Shown: one piece after another, positions 44,378 to 53,364 of the stretch
Numbering within the stretch: the first letter of the stretch is position 1
How the letters are laid out: every line of letters begins with the position of its first letter
Assembly: GCA_027081115.1 (NCBI GenBank)
Contig: JALWLD010000112.1
Location: 148,230-212,229, forward strand
Origin: Sulfurovum sp.
GTDB taxonomy: Bacteria > Campylobacterota > Campylobacteria > Campylobacterales > Sulfurovaceae
Direction: 5' to 3'
Length of the DNA: 64,000 nt
The notes under the pieces: generated by a model
What the model was told of the DNA's origin: nothing
The model's input: only the letters and a program-made list of their open reading frames with translations
Database searches by the model: none
Position numbers and translations under genes: made by a program

Positions 44378-44440
44378 CTATACACTCCCTCAATAATGTT
44401 GATTAATTATACCCAAGCTTGATTGTAAATAACTAATCAT

Positions 44441-45044
44441 CTAACTCATTAAAAAATCTTCCACTTTAATAGACTTGTCGTCTACTCTTTCTTCTACTTC
44501 TTTCAAAGCTAGAAAGCTCTCTCTGAAATCTTGATATTAATAAATCATATCTTCATAGCTTGACCATCTTTCTATCGACTTCATATCAAATTCATTTTCC
44601 ATAGCCACCCATATAGCCTGTTCTAAAGATTGTGCATCATCTCAATGATAATACGCAGCCAATCTATCTTTTATACAATCTGTAGGAGTCAATAGTTTAA
44701 GCATACCTGTTTCTGTTTTTCGTACTGCTATTTCTTGTACAGGTGCATCACCCACACCCAAAAGTCCTCTAGGAAACTCTATAAATAATGAAGTGTCTTC
44801 ATGAACAAAATAACGTTTCATTTTATACTCTATAAACCCGATTCTTTTCATCACTTCTTTAATCTTACGATGCCCACTATTAAAACGATCAATCAAATCA
44901 ATATCATCAGAGGTATATCTACCTTTACCTATAAAGTTCTACACAACATCCGCCAGAGAGTACTGTTTCTATACCCTCATTTTCTAAAGCTTCACAAACA
45001 AATGCAGCCAATTCTTCCATCTTCATCTCTTTGATAGATTTCAT
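44441..45044 (-). pseudogene. Broken nucleotidyltransferase gene (AbiEii/DUF6036-like)
   Basis: The ATG at 45044 overlaps the upstream winged-helix stop (ATGA). The peptide begins MKSIKEMKMEELAAFVCEAL and reaches GGCCVE, then a frameshift near 44945 breaks it. The next frame continues GKGRYTSDDIDLIDRFNSGH (the second acidic motif of a nucleotidyltransferase) to AYYH, then TGA (44644-44642), continues DDAQSLEQAIWVAMENEFD, then TAA (44539-44537), and ends SFLALKEVEERVDDKS... at 44441. At least three lesions in one otherwise smooth protein show that it is inactive. It was probably the toxin or effector of a two-gene module. Confidence 0.8.
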
Positions 45045-45370
45045 AATGGCTTACCTGTTCTTCGAGGACGTTTACGTTGCTTCATAAATCGTTCTTGCTC
45101 TGCTGGGCTATAATACTCTCGTGCCTTTTCAAGTAGTGCCTGTAACTCATCCTTAAAGGCATATCTAGGATTGAACATAAAAAGTCTCGTACGTCCTACC
45201 ATTTGATTCACAAGTATCCCCCCTGACTCTAAACGTTCCAGCTGTTTTTTAATCGGGTCTATACTGCTGTCATAAAAGTCGGCTATCTCTTTAGCATACC
45301 CTTGTCCATTGACATCTATGTACTGTAGTACTCGCTCACGGTTCTTAGAACCAAATAACTCATCTAGCAT
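45041..45370 (-). CDS. Winged-helix regulator of a two-gene (toxin/antitoxin-like) module
   Basis: 109 residues. MLDELFGSKNRERVLQYIDVNGQGYAKEIADFYDSSIDPIKKQLERLESGGILVNQMVGRTRLFMFN is a classic ArsR-like winged helix with a beta-wing. The C-terminus is very basic (KQRKRPRRTGKPL). The stop overlaps the start of the nucleotidyltransferase pseudogene. Such pairs are known as AbiE-like or wHTH/nucleotidyltransferase modules in which the regulator represses its own operon. A matching inverted repeat lies in its promoter. It is intact although its partner is not. Confidence 0.75.
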   Translation of the reverse strand: MLDELFGSKNRERVLQYIDVNGQGYAKEIADFYDSSIDPIKKQLERLESGGILVNQMVGRTRLFMFNPRYAFKDELQALLEKAREYYSPAEQERFMKQRKRPRRTGKPL

Positions 45371-45390
45371 AAATACTCTTTTATAGTTTC

Positions 45391-45413
45391 TATAAACTAT
45401 TTTGTAGTTTATA
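45391..45413. promoter_or_regulatory. Inverted-repeat operator upstream of the winged-helix gene
   Basis: TATAAACTA (45391-45399) and TAGTTTATA (45405-45413) form a perfect 9-bp inverted repeat with a 5-bp spacer, and a third half-site TAGTTT lies just beside it (about 45384-45389). It is 20 bp upstream of the start, where an autorepressor would bind. Confidence 0.6.
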
Positions 45414-45457
45414 TTTACTCTATTATATTTTATAAATTTATGATTGTCAAATCAACT

Positions 45458-47242
45458 CTATTGTGCATCTTGTAACACATCCAAAAACGCTTCCCCATAC
45501 CTCTCAAACTTCACTTCACCTATGCCGTGAACAGTAAGCATGGCTTCTTTGTCTTGTGGTACTTTAGCCGAAAGGTCTTTTAGTGTTTTGTCAGAAAATA
45601 CGATGTATGGCGGTATGCCTTTTTCAGAGGCGATCTGAGTACGGAGGTCTCTTAGTCTGTCATACATCTCTACATCGTAATCATCAAAATAGCTGACTTT
45701 TTTCTTTGCAACAGCTTTTTGCACTTCAAGACGCTCTTTTTTGAGTAGAATTTCATGACTGCCTTTAATAACCTCCACACCAAAAGTTGTCAACCTGTAA
45801 ACTTTAAACTCACCTATCTCAACAGCATTCAGTTCTAAAAGTTTGTCACCGATCGTCAACCATTGGTTTTTGGAATACTCCGTACCGATACCATAAACAG
45901 AGAGGGTATCATGCCCATTTTGCAGGACACGTTGTTCTTTAGAGCCTTTAATGACATCAATAACATAATGCAAACCAAACTTCTGCTCAGTACGCAACAT
46001 AGCAGAAAGCAGCATCCTGGCAGCAGTAGTAATGTCAACCTTTTCACTCTGTGGTGCTGTACAGTTGTCACACAAAGTCTCACAGGCTTTAATACGGTCA
46101 TCGAAGTAGGCAGCTACAGACTGATGGCGGCAGTTTTCTGAATTGGCAAAACGTACCATGCTGTCGAGTTTGTTGAAGGCATGTTCTTTATAGGGCGTTT
46201 CAGGCAGGTCTTCTATGAACATCTTCTGCTGTACAATGTCCTGAGCCGAAAAGAGCAGAAGGGTTTCCGCTTCCAGTCCGTCCCGTCCTGCCCGTCCGAT
46301 CTCCTGGTAGAAGTTCTCCAGAGTCTTTGGCATGGTCATGTGTACCACAAAACGGATATTGGACTTGTCTATACCCATGCCAAAGGCGATGGTAGCAACG
46401 ACAACCTGCACTTTGTCTGCTACAAAGTCTGCATAGGTTTTGTTCTTCTCCTGCGTAGGAAGTCCAGCATGATAGGCTTTGGCTTCTATGCCTTTTTCCT
46501 GTAAAAAATGTGCCACGGCTTCTGTACTTTTACGAGAGAGCGTATAGATGATCCCCGATTCGCCTCTATGCATCTTTAAAAATTCCATAAGTTGCGCACG
46601 GCCGTCTTTAATACGATGTCTGGCATGAATAGTCAGGTTCTCTCTGAAAAGTGAGCCTCTGACACGTTTTGGGTTTTGCAAGCCCAGATTGGTGGCGATA
46701 TCCTGTTCTACGGCATGGGTTGCCGTGGCTGTAAAAGCGGCAATAGGGGTTGTGGCAAACTGCTCTTTTAGCAGAGAGAGTCGTCTGTAGTTCTCCCTAA
46801 ACTCATGTCCCCACTCTGAAACGCAGTGCGCTTCGTCTATGACAAAAAAGTTAATGGGGAGTCGATGCAGCATATTGAGAAAATAGGCATTGGTCAAACG
46901 TTCCGGTGCCACATAAAGCAGTTTTATCTTCCCTGCTCCCAATTCACTTTCTATCTTTTGACTCTGCTCCAGATCTTGCATAGAACTTAACATGGCCGCA
47001 GGAATACCATTGGCTTTGAGTGCTGTGACCTGGTCATGCATAAGTGCCAACAGTGGCGAGACAACTACAGTAATACCTTCCATAAGTAATGTAGGTAACT
47101 GATAGCAAAGTGACTTCCCTCCACCTGTTGGAAGGATCATCAAAACATCTTCTTGGTTGAGGATGGCATCGACCACCTCTTCTTGTAATGGTCTAAAGGC
47201 AGAGTGCCCGAAATAGTGTTCTAACGTTTCTAGTTTATTCAT
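45458..47242 (-). CDS. recQ: ATP-dependent DNA helicase RecQ
   Basis: 594 residues. Helicase motifs: FRPLQEEVVDAI, TGGGKSLCYQLP, VVSPLLALMHDQV, DEAHCVSEWGHEFRENYRRL, FTATAT, YTLSRKSTEAVA, VATIAFGMGIDKSNIRFVVH and QEIGRAGRDG. A zinc-binding domain has CRHQ...CETLCDNC, followed by the winged RQC region and a C-terminal HRDC domain (GIPPYIVFSDKTLKDLSAK). It works in recombination and fork repair. Confidence 0.95.
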   Translation of the reverse strand: MNKLETLEHYFGHSAFRPLQEEVVDAILNQEDVLMILPTGGGKSLCYQLPTLLMEGITVVVSPLLALMHDQVTALKANGIPAAMLSSMQDLEQSQKIESELGAGKIKLLYVAPERLTNAYFLNMLHRLPINFFVIDEAHCVSEWGHEFRENYRRLSLLKEQFATTPIAAFTATATHAVEQDIATNLGLQNPKRVRGSLFRENLTIHARHRIKDGRAQLMEFLKMHRGESGIIYTLSRKSTEAVAHFLQEKGIEAKAYHAGLPTQEKNKTYADFVADKVQVVVATIAFGMGIDKSNIRFVVHMTMPKTLENFYQEIGRAGRDGLEAETLLLFSAQDIVQQKMFIEDLPETPYKEHAFNKLDSMVRFANSENCRHQSVAAYFDDRIKACETLCDNCTAPQSEKVDITTAARMLLSAMLRTEQKFGLHYVIDVIKGSKEQRVLQNGHDTLSVYGIGTEYSKNQWLTIGDKLLELNAVEIGEFKVYRLTTFGVEVIKGSHEILLKKERLEVQKAVAKKKVSYFDDYDVEMYDRLRDLRTQIASEKGIPPYIVFSDKTLKDLSAKVPQDKEAMLTVHGIGEVKFERYGEAFLDVLQDAQ

Positions 47243-47365
47243 AAAAGAAGTGTACCTTGTTTAGAAGAAAAGATTTTTAAAATATGTCAAATTGTAATGT
47301 TTTACATATGACAAGTCACATTGTACCCTGAGCAAAGAGGAGGAAATACCCTTAAGATACATATA

Positions 47366-48049
47366 TTATGAAAATTTATACCCTACGCCCCAGACGGGAG
47401 AAAAATAGTTTTCTTCATTTTGGGGGTCTATTTTATTTTTAAGTCTGTTGATAGCAACATTAACAGCATTATCGTTAACCCCTTCACCTTCCTGTCCCCA
47501 GGCTTCATCACGTAAAAAGTCTCGTGTCAACGGTTTATCGATGTTGTCAAGAAAGGTTTTCAGCAAAGCAAACTCAAGAGGTGTCAAAGAGACAGGTTTA
47601 CCCTTTACAGTCAAAGTATTTTCTTCAAGATCAATGATAAGTTCTTTGTATTTTAGCCGTTTTTGTTTGGTTAACACACCGTAACGTTTGAGTAATGCTT
47701 TAACTCTCAGCTTTAACTCTGTAGGTCTAAACGGTTTAGTGATATAATCATCTGCACCCGCATCAAACCCCTCTTCGAGATCTGATTCTTTGTCTTTTGC
47801 TGTAAGGAAGATAACAGGGATGGAGTAACCGATCTCACGCAGGTATGCAACAAACTCTGAACCTTCCATACCCGGAAGGTTACGGTCTACTATCATTAGA
47901 GAAGGGGTTTCTTCTTCTAAAAACTGCTCTACATTTTCTGTAGAAAGAAAACCTGCTACGTCATACCCTTCGGAAGAAAGGTGGTACTCTATAAGTTCTA
48001 AAATATCTTCTTCATCTTCTATAACGATGATCTCAATGTTGTTTTGCAT
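47366..48049 (-). CDS. PhoB-like response regulator, copy 1
   Basis: 227 residues. Receiver: acidic EDEED at 11-15, phospho-Asp55 in LMIVDRNLPGMEGSEF, and Lys in ITKPFRPTEL. The C-terminal OmpR/PhoB winged helix includes LTPLEFALLKTFL and NAVNVAINRLKNKID...VWGVGYKFS. It lies 29 bp after phoU as the last gene of the pst/pho transcript, the place usual for a phosphate regulator. Closely related to the regulator at 52675, so a recent duplication is likely. No histidine kinase gene adjoins either copy. A TATAAT lies just before its start. Confidence 0.9.
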   Translation of the reverse strand: MQNNIEIIVIEDEEDILELIEYHLSSEGYDVAGFLSTENVEQFLEEETPSLMIVDRNLPGMEGSEFVAYLREIGYSIPVIFLTAKDKESDLEEGFDAGADDYITKPFRPTELKLRVKALLKRYGVLTKQKRLKYKELIIDLEENTLTVKGKPVSLTPLEFALLKTFLDNIDKPLTRDFLRDEAWGQEGEGVNDNAVNVAINRLKNKIDPQNEENYFSPVWGVGYKFS

Positions 48050-48078
48050 GCTGTATTATAGCACACAAAAAATGACTT

Positions 48079-48744
48079 TTAGAGTTTGCCACCCAAACGT
48101 GCGAACATCAAACGCGAAGAGATATCTTCCAAACGATCAATGATCTTGAGATTTTTTCTTATATATTTTAAAATGTTGACATTTTCGTCATTCATGGCAA
48201 AATTGTTGTGCATCATTTGTAAAACATCTTTCTCTACCATCGCATATATGTCATCGGTTTTAGAATACTCTACATCGATCTTCGCATTTAACTCTTTGAG
48301 TCTATCTATATCTCTAGTCTCTTTGACCATGTCAATGGTGTACTCCAACGCACGGATGGTACAACGGTTAATGTGTAGAGACTCTTTGATGATACGTTTG
48401 ATATCTTCATCTGATTCAGGATTACAAATGGCCATATTTTTAATATAATTCTTCTCATTGTTTGCAATGCGCTGTAAGGCTGAAGTGATCTTCAAAAAGG
48501 CCACCATCTCTCTGAGGTCTCTTGCTTCAGGCGTATAAAGTGCAAAGATTGTCAATATAAGGTTGTCAATATCTGCCACCTTCTTTTCAATGGTCTTTAA
48601 CGGCACCTTTACCTGCTCAAAACTTTTTGAGTCACAGGTCTCAAGTGCCTGTAAAGCCAGTTTTTGGGAAATAGTAAGGTCTTCCATTATCTCTACGGTA
48701 CGCTCTCTTACTTCTTCTAATTTCTCTTCATTTTTTGTCAACAT
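48079..48744 (-). CDS. phoU: PhoU phosphate signalling protein
   Basis: 221 residues, all-helical, with the two repeated PhoU bundles: residues about 15-105 and 115-205. VKVPLKTIEKKVADIDNLILTIFALYTPEARDLREMVAFLKITSALQRIANNEKNY contains the conserved E/DxxxD metal motif. It links the Pst transporter to the sensor kinase and represses the Pho response when phosphate is plentiful. It starts on the last base of pstB, so the two are coupled. Confidence 0.93.
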   Translation of the reverse strand: MLTKNEEKLEEVRERTVEIMEDLTISQKLALQALETCDSKSFEQVKVPLKTIEKKVADIDNLILTIFALYTPEARDLREMVAFLKITSALQRIANNEKNYIKNMAICNPESDEDIKRIIKESLHINRCTIRALEYTIDMVKETRDIDRLKELNAKIDVEYSKTDDIYAMVEKDVLQMMHNNFAMNDENVNILKYIRKNLKIIDRLEDISSRLMFARLGGKL

Positions 48745-49532
48745 TATCCAAACCTTCCTGTGATGTATTCTTCTGTTAGTTTCTCTCTTGGATTTAAGAA
48801 AATATTTTCTGTTTTATCATACTCGACCAAGTCACCCAAGTACATAAATGCTGTATAGTCACTCAAACGACTTGCCTGCTGCATATTGTGTGTCACGATC
48901 ACTACAGAAACTTCTGACTTCAACTCAGCGATCAGCTCTTCAATCGCACCAGTAGAGATGGGGTCAAGTGCAGATGTAGGTTCATCAAAAAGCAATACAC
49001 GTGGCTTCAAGGCAACAGCGCGGGCTATACAGAGTCTTTGTTGCTGCCCACCTGACATACCCAATGCACTCTCATTCAGACGATCTTTAGTCTCATTCCA
49101 AATAGCCGAATCTTTCAATGCTTTTTCCACACGGTCGTTTAGCTCTGTTTTGTTCTTCAGCCCAGCCAATTTCAAGCCGTAAGCCACATTGTCAAAAATA
49201 CTCATAGGAAAAGGTGTAGGTTTTTGGAAGATCATTCCTACTTCCTGACGTAACTTAATGAAATCATTCTCTTTTTTAAGATCAAGCACATTCTCTTTTA
49301 CCCCATTTCTATAGAGATTGATCTCTCCTTCATATGTATTGCCCGGATAAAGATCATGTATACGATTCATCGCTCTAAGCAGCGTAGACTTACCACAGCC
49401 AGATGGTCCTATCATTGCGGTAATTTTGTTCTCTTCTATAGGAAGGTTAATCTTTTTCAATGAAGGTGTATCTGCACTGGCATAGGTAAAAGAAAAATCT
49501 TTGATATCCATTACCATGTTATTTTTTGACAT
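48744..49532 (-). CDS. pstB: Phosphate ABC transporter ATP-binding protein
   Basis: 262 residues. Walker [19 protein letters not shown]-loop [24 protein letters not shown], signature [19 protein letters not shown], Walker [25 protein letters not shown] and H-loop [16 protein letters not shown] are complete and PstB-specific. It hydrolyses ATP to drive phosphate import. It is 18 bp after pstA. Confidence 0.97.
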   Translation of the reverse strand: MSKNNMVMDIKDFSFTYASADTPSLKKINLPIEENKITAMIGPSGCGKSTLLRAMNRIHDLYPGNTYEGEINLYRNGVKENVLDLKKENDFIKLRQEVGMIFQKPTPFPMSIFDNVAYGLKLAGLKNKTELNDRVEKALKDSAIWNETKDRLNESALGMSGGQQQRLCIARAVALKPRVLLFDEPTSALDPISTGAIEELIAELKSEVSVVIVTHNMQQASRLSDYTAFMYLGDLVEYDKTENIFLNPREKLTEEYITGRFG

Positions 49533-49550
49533 CTTTTAAATCCTTGTCTC

Positions 49551-50363
49551 TTATTTTTTATTTCTAATGGCATATCTGCCAATCAAATTGATACACAGTA
49601 CAATCATCGTCAAAATAAATGATGCTGCCCAGGCCAATTCTCTACTTGCTGAGTCCGGATAGGTTGCAAGATTGTAAATACTCACTGTCAAGGAAGGAAA
49701 CTGACCACTCAAGTCCATGGTAAAAAACTGATTATTTGCTGATGTAAAGAGCAACGGTGCAGTCTCTCCGATAATTCTTGCAAAAGAGAGTAGAACCCCT
49801 GTTGTGATCCCCACTTTGGCAGCTTTCACTACAATTTGTAAAATGATCTTATGTTTAGACCCACCCAAAGCGATCCCCGCTTCACGAAGTTCTTTAGGTA
49901 CCAGTGCCAGCATATTGTCTGTAGTTGAAATGATGATGGGAATCATCATGATAGCAAGGGCAACAATACCTGCATACCCGTTGTAGCCACCAAAAGGGTC
50001 AACAAACAAGGCAAAAACAAACACACCAATAACAATAGAAGGTGCTGACATCATAATATCACTCAGGTTTCTAATGAGTGAGGCCAGCTTACTTCCGTGT
50101 CCATATTCTCTGAGGTAGATACCTGCCATCATTCCAAGAGGTACAGCCAAAAGACTGGCCATGATCGCCATGGTGAACTGTCCGACAAGCAGATTTCGTA
50201 TACCACCTTCTACAAGGTCATTGGTAAATGTACTCCAGTGAATACTGCTGATCCCTTTATAAGAGAGTGTACCAAGGATCCAAAAAAGGAAGCCTATACC
50301 AATGACTGCGGAGAACGTAGAGAGGATAAGAATGATTTTGTTTAATAACAGTCTATTCATCAT
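49551..50363 (-). CDS. pstA: Phosphate ABC transporter permease PstA
   Basis: 270 residues with six membrane helices. The EAA-type loop ELREAGIALGGSKHKIILQIVVKAAKVGITTGVLLSFARIIGETAPLLFT and the GIRNLLVGQFTMAIMASLLAVPLGMMAGIYLREYG segment are PstA hallmarks. It forms the channel with PstC. Its ATG overlaps the pstC stop by 4 bp. Confidence 0.95.
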   Translation of the reverse strand: MMNRLLLNKIILILSTFSAVIGIGFLFWILGTLSYKGISSIHWSTFTNDLVEGGIRNLLVGQFTMAIMASLLAVPLGMMAGIYLREYGHGSKLASLIRNLSDIMMSAPSIVIGVFVFALFVDPFGGYNGYAGIVALAIMMIPIIISTTDNMLALVPKELREAGIALGGSKHKIILQIVVKAAKVGITTGVLLSFARIIGETAPLLFTSANNQFFTMDLSGQFPSLTVSIYNLATYPDSASRELAWAASFILTMIVLCINLIGRYAIRNKK

Positions 50364-51220
50364 TTGACCTTTGTACTTGTACCAAGAAAATAAAACTTGG
50401 CAGTAGAGATAATAAAGAAACTTACCACAAAGAGAATGAGTGCCAAGAAGTACATGGCTGACATTTCCAAGTCTTGTGCTTCAGCAAAGTTATTTGCCAA
50501 AAGTACCGGTATAGACGTTGTTGGGTCTGTGATCCTTCCGGGGATACTCATAACTGAACCAATAAGAAAAGCCACCGCCATCGTCTCACCCAGAGCCCGT
50601 CCCAGTGCCAAAATGATCGAACCGATGATCCCACCTTTTGCATAGGGCATAATCACATCTTTAATCACTTCAAACTTTGTCGCACCCATAGCATATGCGG
50701 ACTCTTTTAGCACTTGTGGTGTAGTGTTCATAGAATCACGGGTGATCGCAGCCATAAAAGGAATGATCATGATCGCAAGTACTATTCCAGCCGTAAGCAA
50801 GCCCACACCATTCCCCCCAAATACATCATGAACAATAGGTGCAAAATAAAACAGCCCCCACATACCGTAGATAATACTTGGAATGGCTGCCAAAAGTTCA
50901 ATAGCAATGGAGACTGGTTTTGCAATAGTCTCTGAAGCAATTTCCGTAAGGAAAATAGAGATCCCCATTGCCAAAGGTGTGGCAATAAGCATCGCAATAA
51001 GTGTACTTAACAGGGTTCCGACAATAGGGATGAATCCACCAAAGATTCCCCCTTCATCATCTTCATCTGCTTCCCAAACATCACTCCAAAGGAAATCAAA
51101 ACCAAACCTCTGCATGGCTTCCTGGGCGTAGGTAAAAAGTACAGCAAAGATCCCCAATAGAATAAAGAAGGAGAGTGTTGCCGATAAAAAAGAGAAGTTT
51201 CTAAAGAGTTTGCCACTCAT
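50360..51220 (-). CDS. pstC: Phosphate ABC transporter permease PstC
   Basis: 286 residues, six helices. PIVGTLLSTLIAMLIATPLAMGISIFLTEIA and LKESAYAMGATKFEVIKDVIMPYAKGGIIGSIILALGRALGETMAVAFLIG identify PstC. The large periplasmic loop contains a Glu/Asp-rich stretch (DVWEADEDDEGGIF). A separate Pho box promoter lies just upstream (51259-51280), so pstCAB-phoU can be transcribed apart from pstS. Confidence 0.95.
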   Translation of the reverse strand: MSGKLFRNFSFLSATLSFFILLGIFAVLFTYAQEAMQRFGFDFLWSDVWEADEDDEGGIFGGFIPIVGTLLSTLIAMLIATPLAMGISIFLTEIASETIAKPVSIAIELLAAIPSIIYGMWGLFYFAPIVHDVFGGNGVGLLTAGIVLAIMIIPFMAAITRDSMNTTPQVLKESAYAMGATKFEVIKDVIMPYAKGGIIGSIILALGRALGETMAVAFLIGSVMSIPGRITDPTTSIPVLLANNFAEAQDLEMSAMYFLALILFVVSFFIISTAKFYFLGTSTKVK

Positions 51221-51248
51221 CTGTTACCTTTGATTTTTTGTTGGGGGA

Positions 51249-51280
51249 ATTGTAGTTAAAAGTGGTAACATTTCTGTTAC
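51249..51280 (-). promoter_or_regulatory. Pho box and -10 of pstC
   Basis: Two 11-bp units on the minus strand beginning GTAAC (51270-51280) and GTTAC (51259-51269), then TAAC, then -10 TACAAT (51254-51249). Same geometry as six other sites in the window. The core GGTAACA/TGTTACC is also a perfect inverted repeat. Confidence 0.75.
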
Positions 51281-51312
51281 CATTTTACATGATTGAAGTA
51301 TACGTATTAGGT

Positions 51313-52314
51313 TTATTTAATTTTTTTGGCTTTCCAGTATTTTCTGATCTCATCTTTTGTTGAAGCAGGCAATGGTACATACCCAAGCTCTGAAGCAGCT
51401 TTGTCTCCATTGGTATAAGCCCAATCCATAAATGCTGTTAGCTCTTTGTTTGTTCCTGTTGTCTCTTCAGGCAACAAAATAAATGTTGCTGCAACAATCG
51501 GGTATGACGTAGCACCCGCTGGATCTCCGATGACTGCATAGAAGTCATTGTCTGCTGTCCATGTTGCATACTTTGCTGCATCTTGGAAGGAAGGAACTGT
51601 CGGGTTAATGAATTTTCTCTCTTTGTTCTCGATCTGTGCAGCAGGAAGACCTAATTTGATCTTGTAAGAATATTCAATATACCCAATAGAGTTCTTGATC
51701 TGTTGGATATTTGCAGAGACACCTGAGTTTGACTTACCCGCAACTACTCTACTCGCTTTCCATGTTGGTTTTTTACTTACTTTGAAATCTGGGTTGATCT
51801 TATTTAAAAAGTACGTAAAGTTAAATGTTGTACCTGATTTGTCTGCACGTACTGCAACAGTAATAGGTTCATGTGGAAGTTTTACCCCTTCATTCTCTTT
51901 TGTAATGATCTTGTCATCCCAGAAGCTTGCTTTTCCGGTAAAGATTGCATCAATCGCTGCACGGCTCAATTTAAGCTCTCCATCTTTTACACCATCAAGG
52001 TTGTATGCCAATACAATAGAACCTACTACTGACGGGAACATATAGAGTTTGTTCTTTCTAAGTTTTTCCACCTTAAGCGGTTTATCTGAACCCGCAAAAT
52101 TCACCATTCTCTTTTTGATAGATTTGATACCATCACCTGAACCTGTTGGAGTATAGTTCACTTTTTTTCCAGTTGCTGAAAAATACTCTGCTGTCCATGC
52201 TTTGTAAACCGGTCCGGGGAATGAAGCACCTCTACCTTTTAATTCATCTGCCTGAACAGAGCTAAATACTACTGAAGCAGTCAAAGCTGCTGTAATAATT
52301 GTTTTCATTGTCAT
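51313..52314 (-). CDS. pstS: Phosphate ABC transporter substrate-binding protein
   Basis: 333 residues with signal peptide (about 1-22, ending VQA). The phosphate-binding residues occur in GRGASFPGPVYKAW, TPTGSGDGIKSI, FAGSDKPL and VRADKSGTTFNFTYFL. Mature length and the Lys-rich tail are normal for PstS. It captures periplasmic phosphate for PstCAB. Its own Pho box promoter is at 52346-52377, and the 92-bp gap to pstC holds a second one. Confidence 0.96.
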   Translation of the reverse strand: MTMKTIITAALTASVVFSSVQADELKGRGASFPGPVYKAWTAEYFSATGKKVNYTPTGSGDGIKSIKKRMVNFAGSDKPLKVEKLRKNKLYMFPSVVGSIVLAYNLDGVKDGELKLSRAAIDAIFTGKASFWDDKIITKENEGVKLPHEPITVAVRADKSGTTFNFTYFLNKINPDFKVSKKPTWKASRVVAGKSNSGVSANIQQIKNSIGYIEYSYKIKLGLPAAQIENKERKFINPTVPSFQDAAKYATWTADNDFYAVIGDPAGATSYPIVAATFILLPEETTGTNKELTAFMDWAYTNGDKAASELGYVPLPASTKDEIRKYWKAKKIK

Positions 52315-52345
52315 CTATTTTCCTTCGTCTTGTTAAATTTCACGA

Positions 52346-52377
52346 AGTATAAAATAAGTTGGAAACATTTTGATTAC
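52346..52377 (-). promoter_or_regulatory. Pho box and -10 of pstS
   Basis: Units GTAATCAAAAT (52367-52377) and GTTTCCAACTT (52356-52366) on the minus strand, a 4-bp spacer and -10 TATACT (52351-52346). The expected start of transcription near 52339 leaves a 25-nt leader with a GAAGGA ribosome site. Confidence 0.8.
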
Positions 52378-52393
52378 AATTACCTCATACCAT

Positions 52394-52603
52394 TCACGCA
52401 ATACAGTAGGTAAAATTAATCTCTTCAATCAACCGTACATGTACTTCTTTTACCTTTGTCAACTCATGAAAAAGTCTCTCAACAAGATCCCACTCTTCAT
52501 AAATAAGCTCCAATGATTCCTCTTCATGAATAGAAAATGTTTTTGAGATTTTTTTAGCAAGTTTTTTAATTTTCTTTTCCGATACATATGTCATCTCTTT
52601 CAC
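52394..52603 (-). CDS. 69-residue Pho-box-controlled protein, unknown
   Basis: Starts with GTG at 52603, 5 bp after a perfect AAGGAG; longer in-frame starts have no such site and would precede the promoter. The peptide VKEMTYVSEKKIKKLAKKIS continues with an acidic helical part (EEESLELIYEEWDLVERLFHELT) and ends in a short tail with one Cys. No family is recognised; the amphipathic, highly charged helices suggest a small regulatory or adaptor protein. A Pho box with -10 (52630-52661) is placed so that the leader is 20 nt. It lies between pstS and a PhoB-like regulator. Confidence 0.7.
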   Translation of the reverse strand: MKEMTYVSEKKIKKLAKKISKTFSIHEEESLELIYEEWDLVERLFHELTKVKEVHVRLIEEINFTYCIA

Positions 52604-52629
52604 AGATACTCCTTTTAAGTAATAGGGAT

Positions 52630-52661
52630 AGCATAAAACAATGTCATAACATTTTGGGAAC
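52630..52661 (-). promoter_or_regulatory. Pho box and -10 of the 69-residue gene
   Basis: Units GTTCCCAAAAT (52651-52661) and GTTATGACATT (52640-52650), spacer GTTT, -10 TATGCT (52635-52630). The first unit departs from the GTWAY consensus at one position, but spacing is exact. Confidence 0.7.
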
Positions 52662-52674
52662 AAAAAGAGAGAGG

Positions 52675-53364
52675 CTATAACAGTTTATACCCTATACCCC
52701 ATACAGGCTGAATATACTCTTTTTTGCCAAAAGGGTCTATTTTTTTCTTCAGTCTGTTCATCGCAACATTGATGGTTTTGTCATTAAAGTTCACAGAGTC
52801 ATCTCCCCAAACCTCATCACGTAAAAAATCTCTGTCCAATGGATGCTGTGGTCTTGTTACAAAAGTATGAAGGAGTTTGAACTCAAGATTTGTTAACTCA
52901 ATCCGTTCATCTTCTATGCTCAACTCTCTTCTTTGAAGATCAAGGTTCATATCTCTATAGCGTATATAACTTGTATTTTTAGCACCCGAACGTTTTAGCA
53001 GCGCTTCTACCCTTAAGAGTAACTCTTTGGCATTAAAAGGTTTTGTCATATAGTCATCACAACCAGAGAGAAAGCCCTCTTCCAGATCTGAATCTTTGTC
53101 TCGTGCTGTCAAAAAGATAACCGGTATTTCATAGCCTATCTCTCTCATTTGAGCAACAAATTCTGAGCCTTCGATACCAGGGAGATTTCTATCAACTATC
53201 ATAAGTGCAGGGTTCTCTTCAGCTAAAAACTGTTCTACTGTTTCAGCCGAGAGAAAGCCGGTAACTGAATATCCCTGTTTTAAAAGATGATACTCAAGTA
53301 ACTCTAAAATATCTTCTTCATCCTCAATAATGACAATTTCAATGTTTTTATTTTCCATACTCAT
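52675..53364 (-). CDS. PhoB-like response regulator, copy 2
   Basis: 229 residues from ATG 53364; the start that aligns with copy 1 is the ATG at 53358 (MENKNIEIVIIEDEE). Receiver with EDEED at 14-18, phospho-Asp58 in LMIVDRNLPGIEGSEF and Lys in MTKPFNAKELL; PhoB-type winged helix with LTNLEFKLLHTF and TINVAMNRLKKKID...VWGIGYKLL. A Pho box (53375-53396) directly precedes it, so it is probably autoregulated and made as phosphate falls. With the -10 abutting the first ATG, transcription would begin at about 53358, predicting a leaderless message. No partner kinase is beside it. Confidence 0.9.
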   Translation of the reverse strand: MSMENKNIEIVIIEDEEDILELLEYHLLKQGYSVTGFLSAETVEQFLAEENPALMIVDRNLPGIEGSEFVAQMREIGYEIPVIFLTARDKDSDLEEGFLSGCDDYMTKPFNAKELLLRVEALLKRSGAKNTSYIRYRDMNLDLQRRELSIEDERIELTNLEFKLLHTFVTRPQHPLDRDFLRDEVWGDDSVNFNDKTINVAMNRLKKKIDPFGKKEYIQPVWGIGYKLL

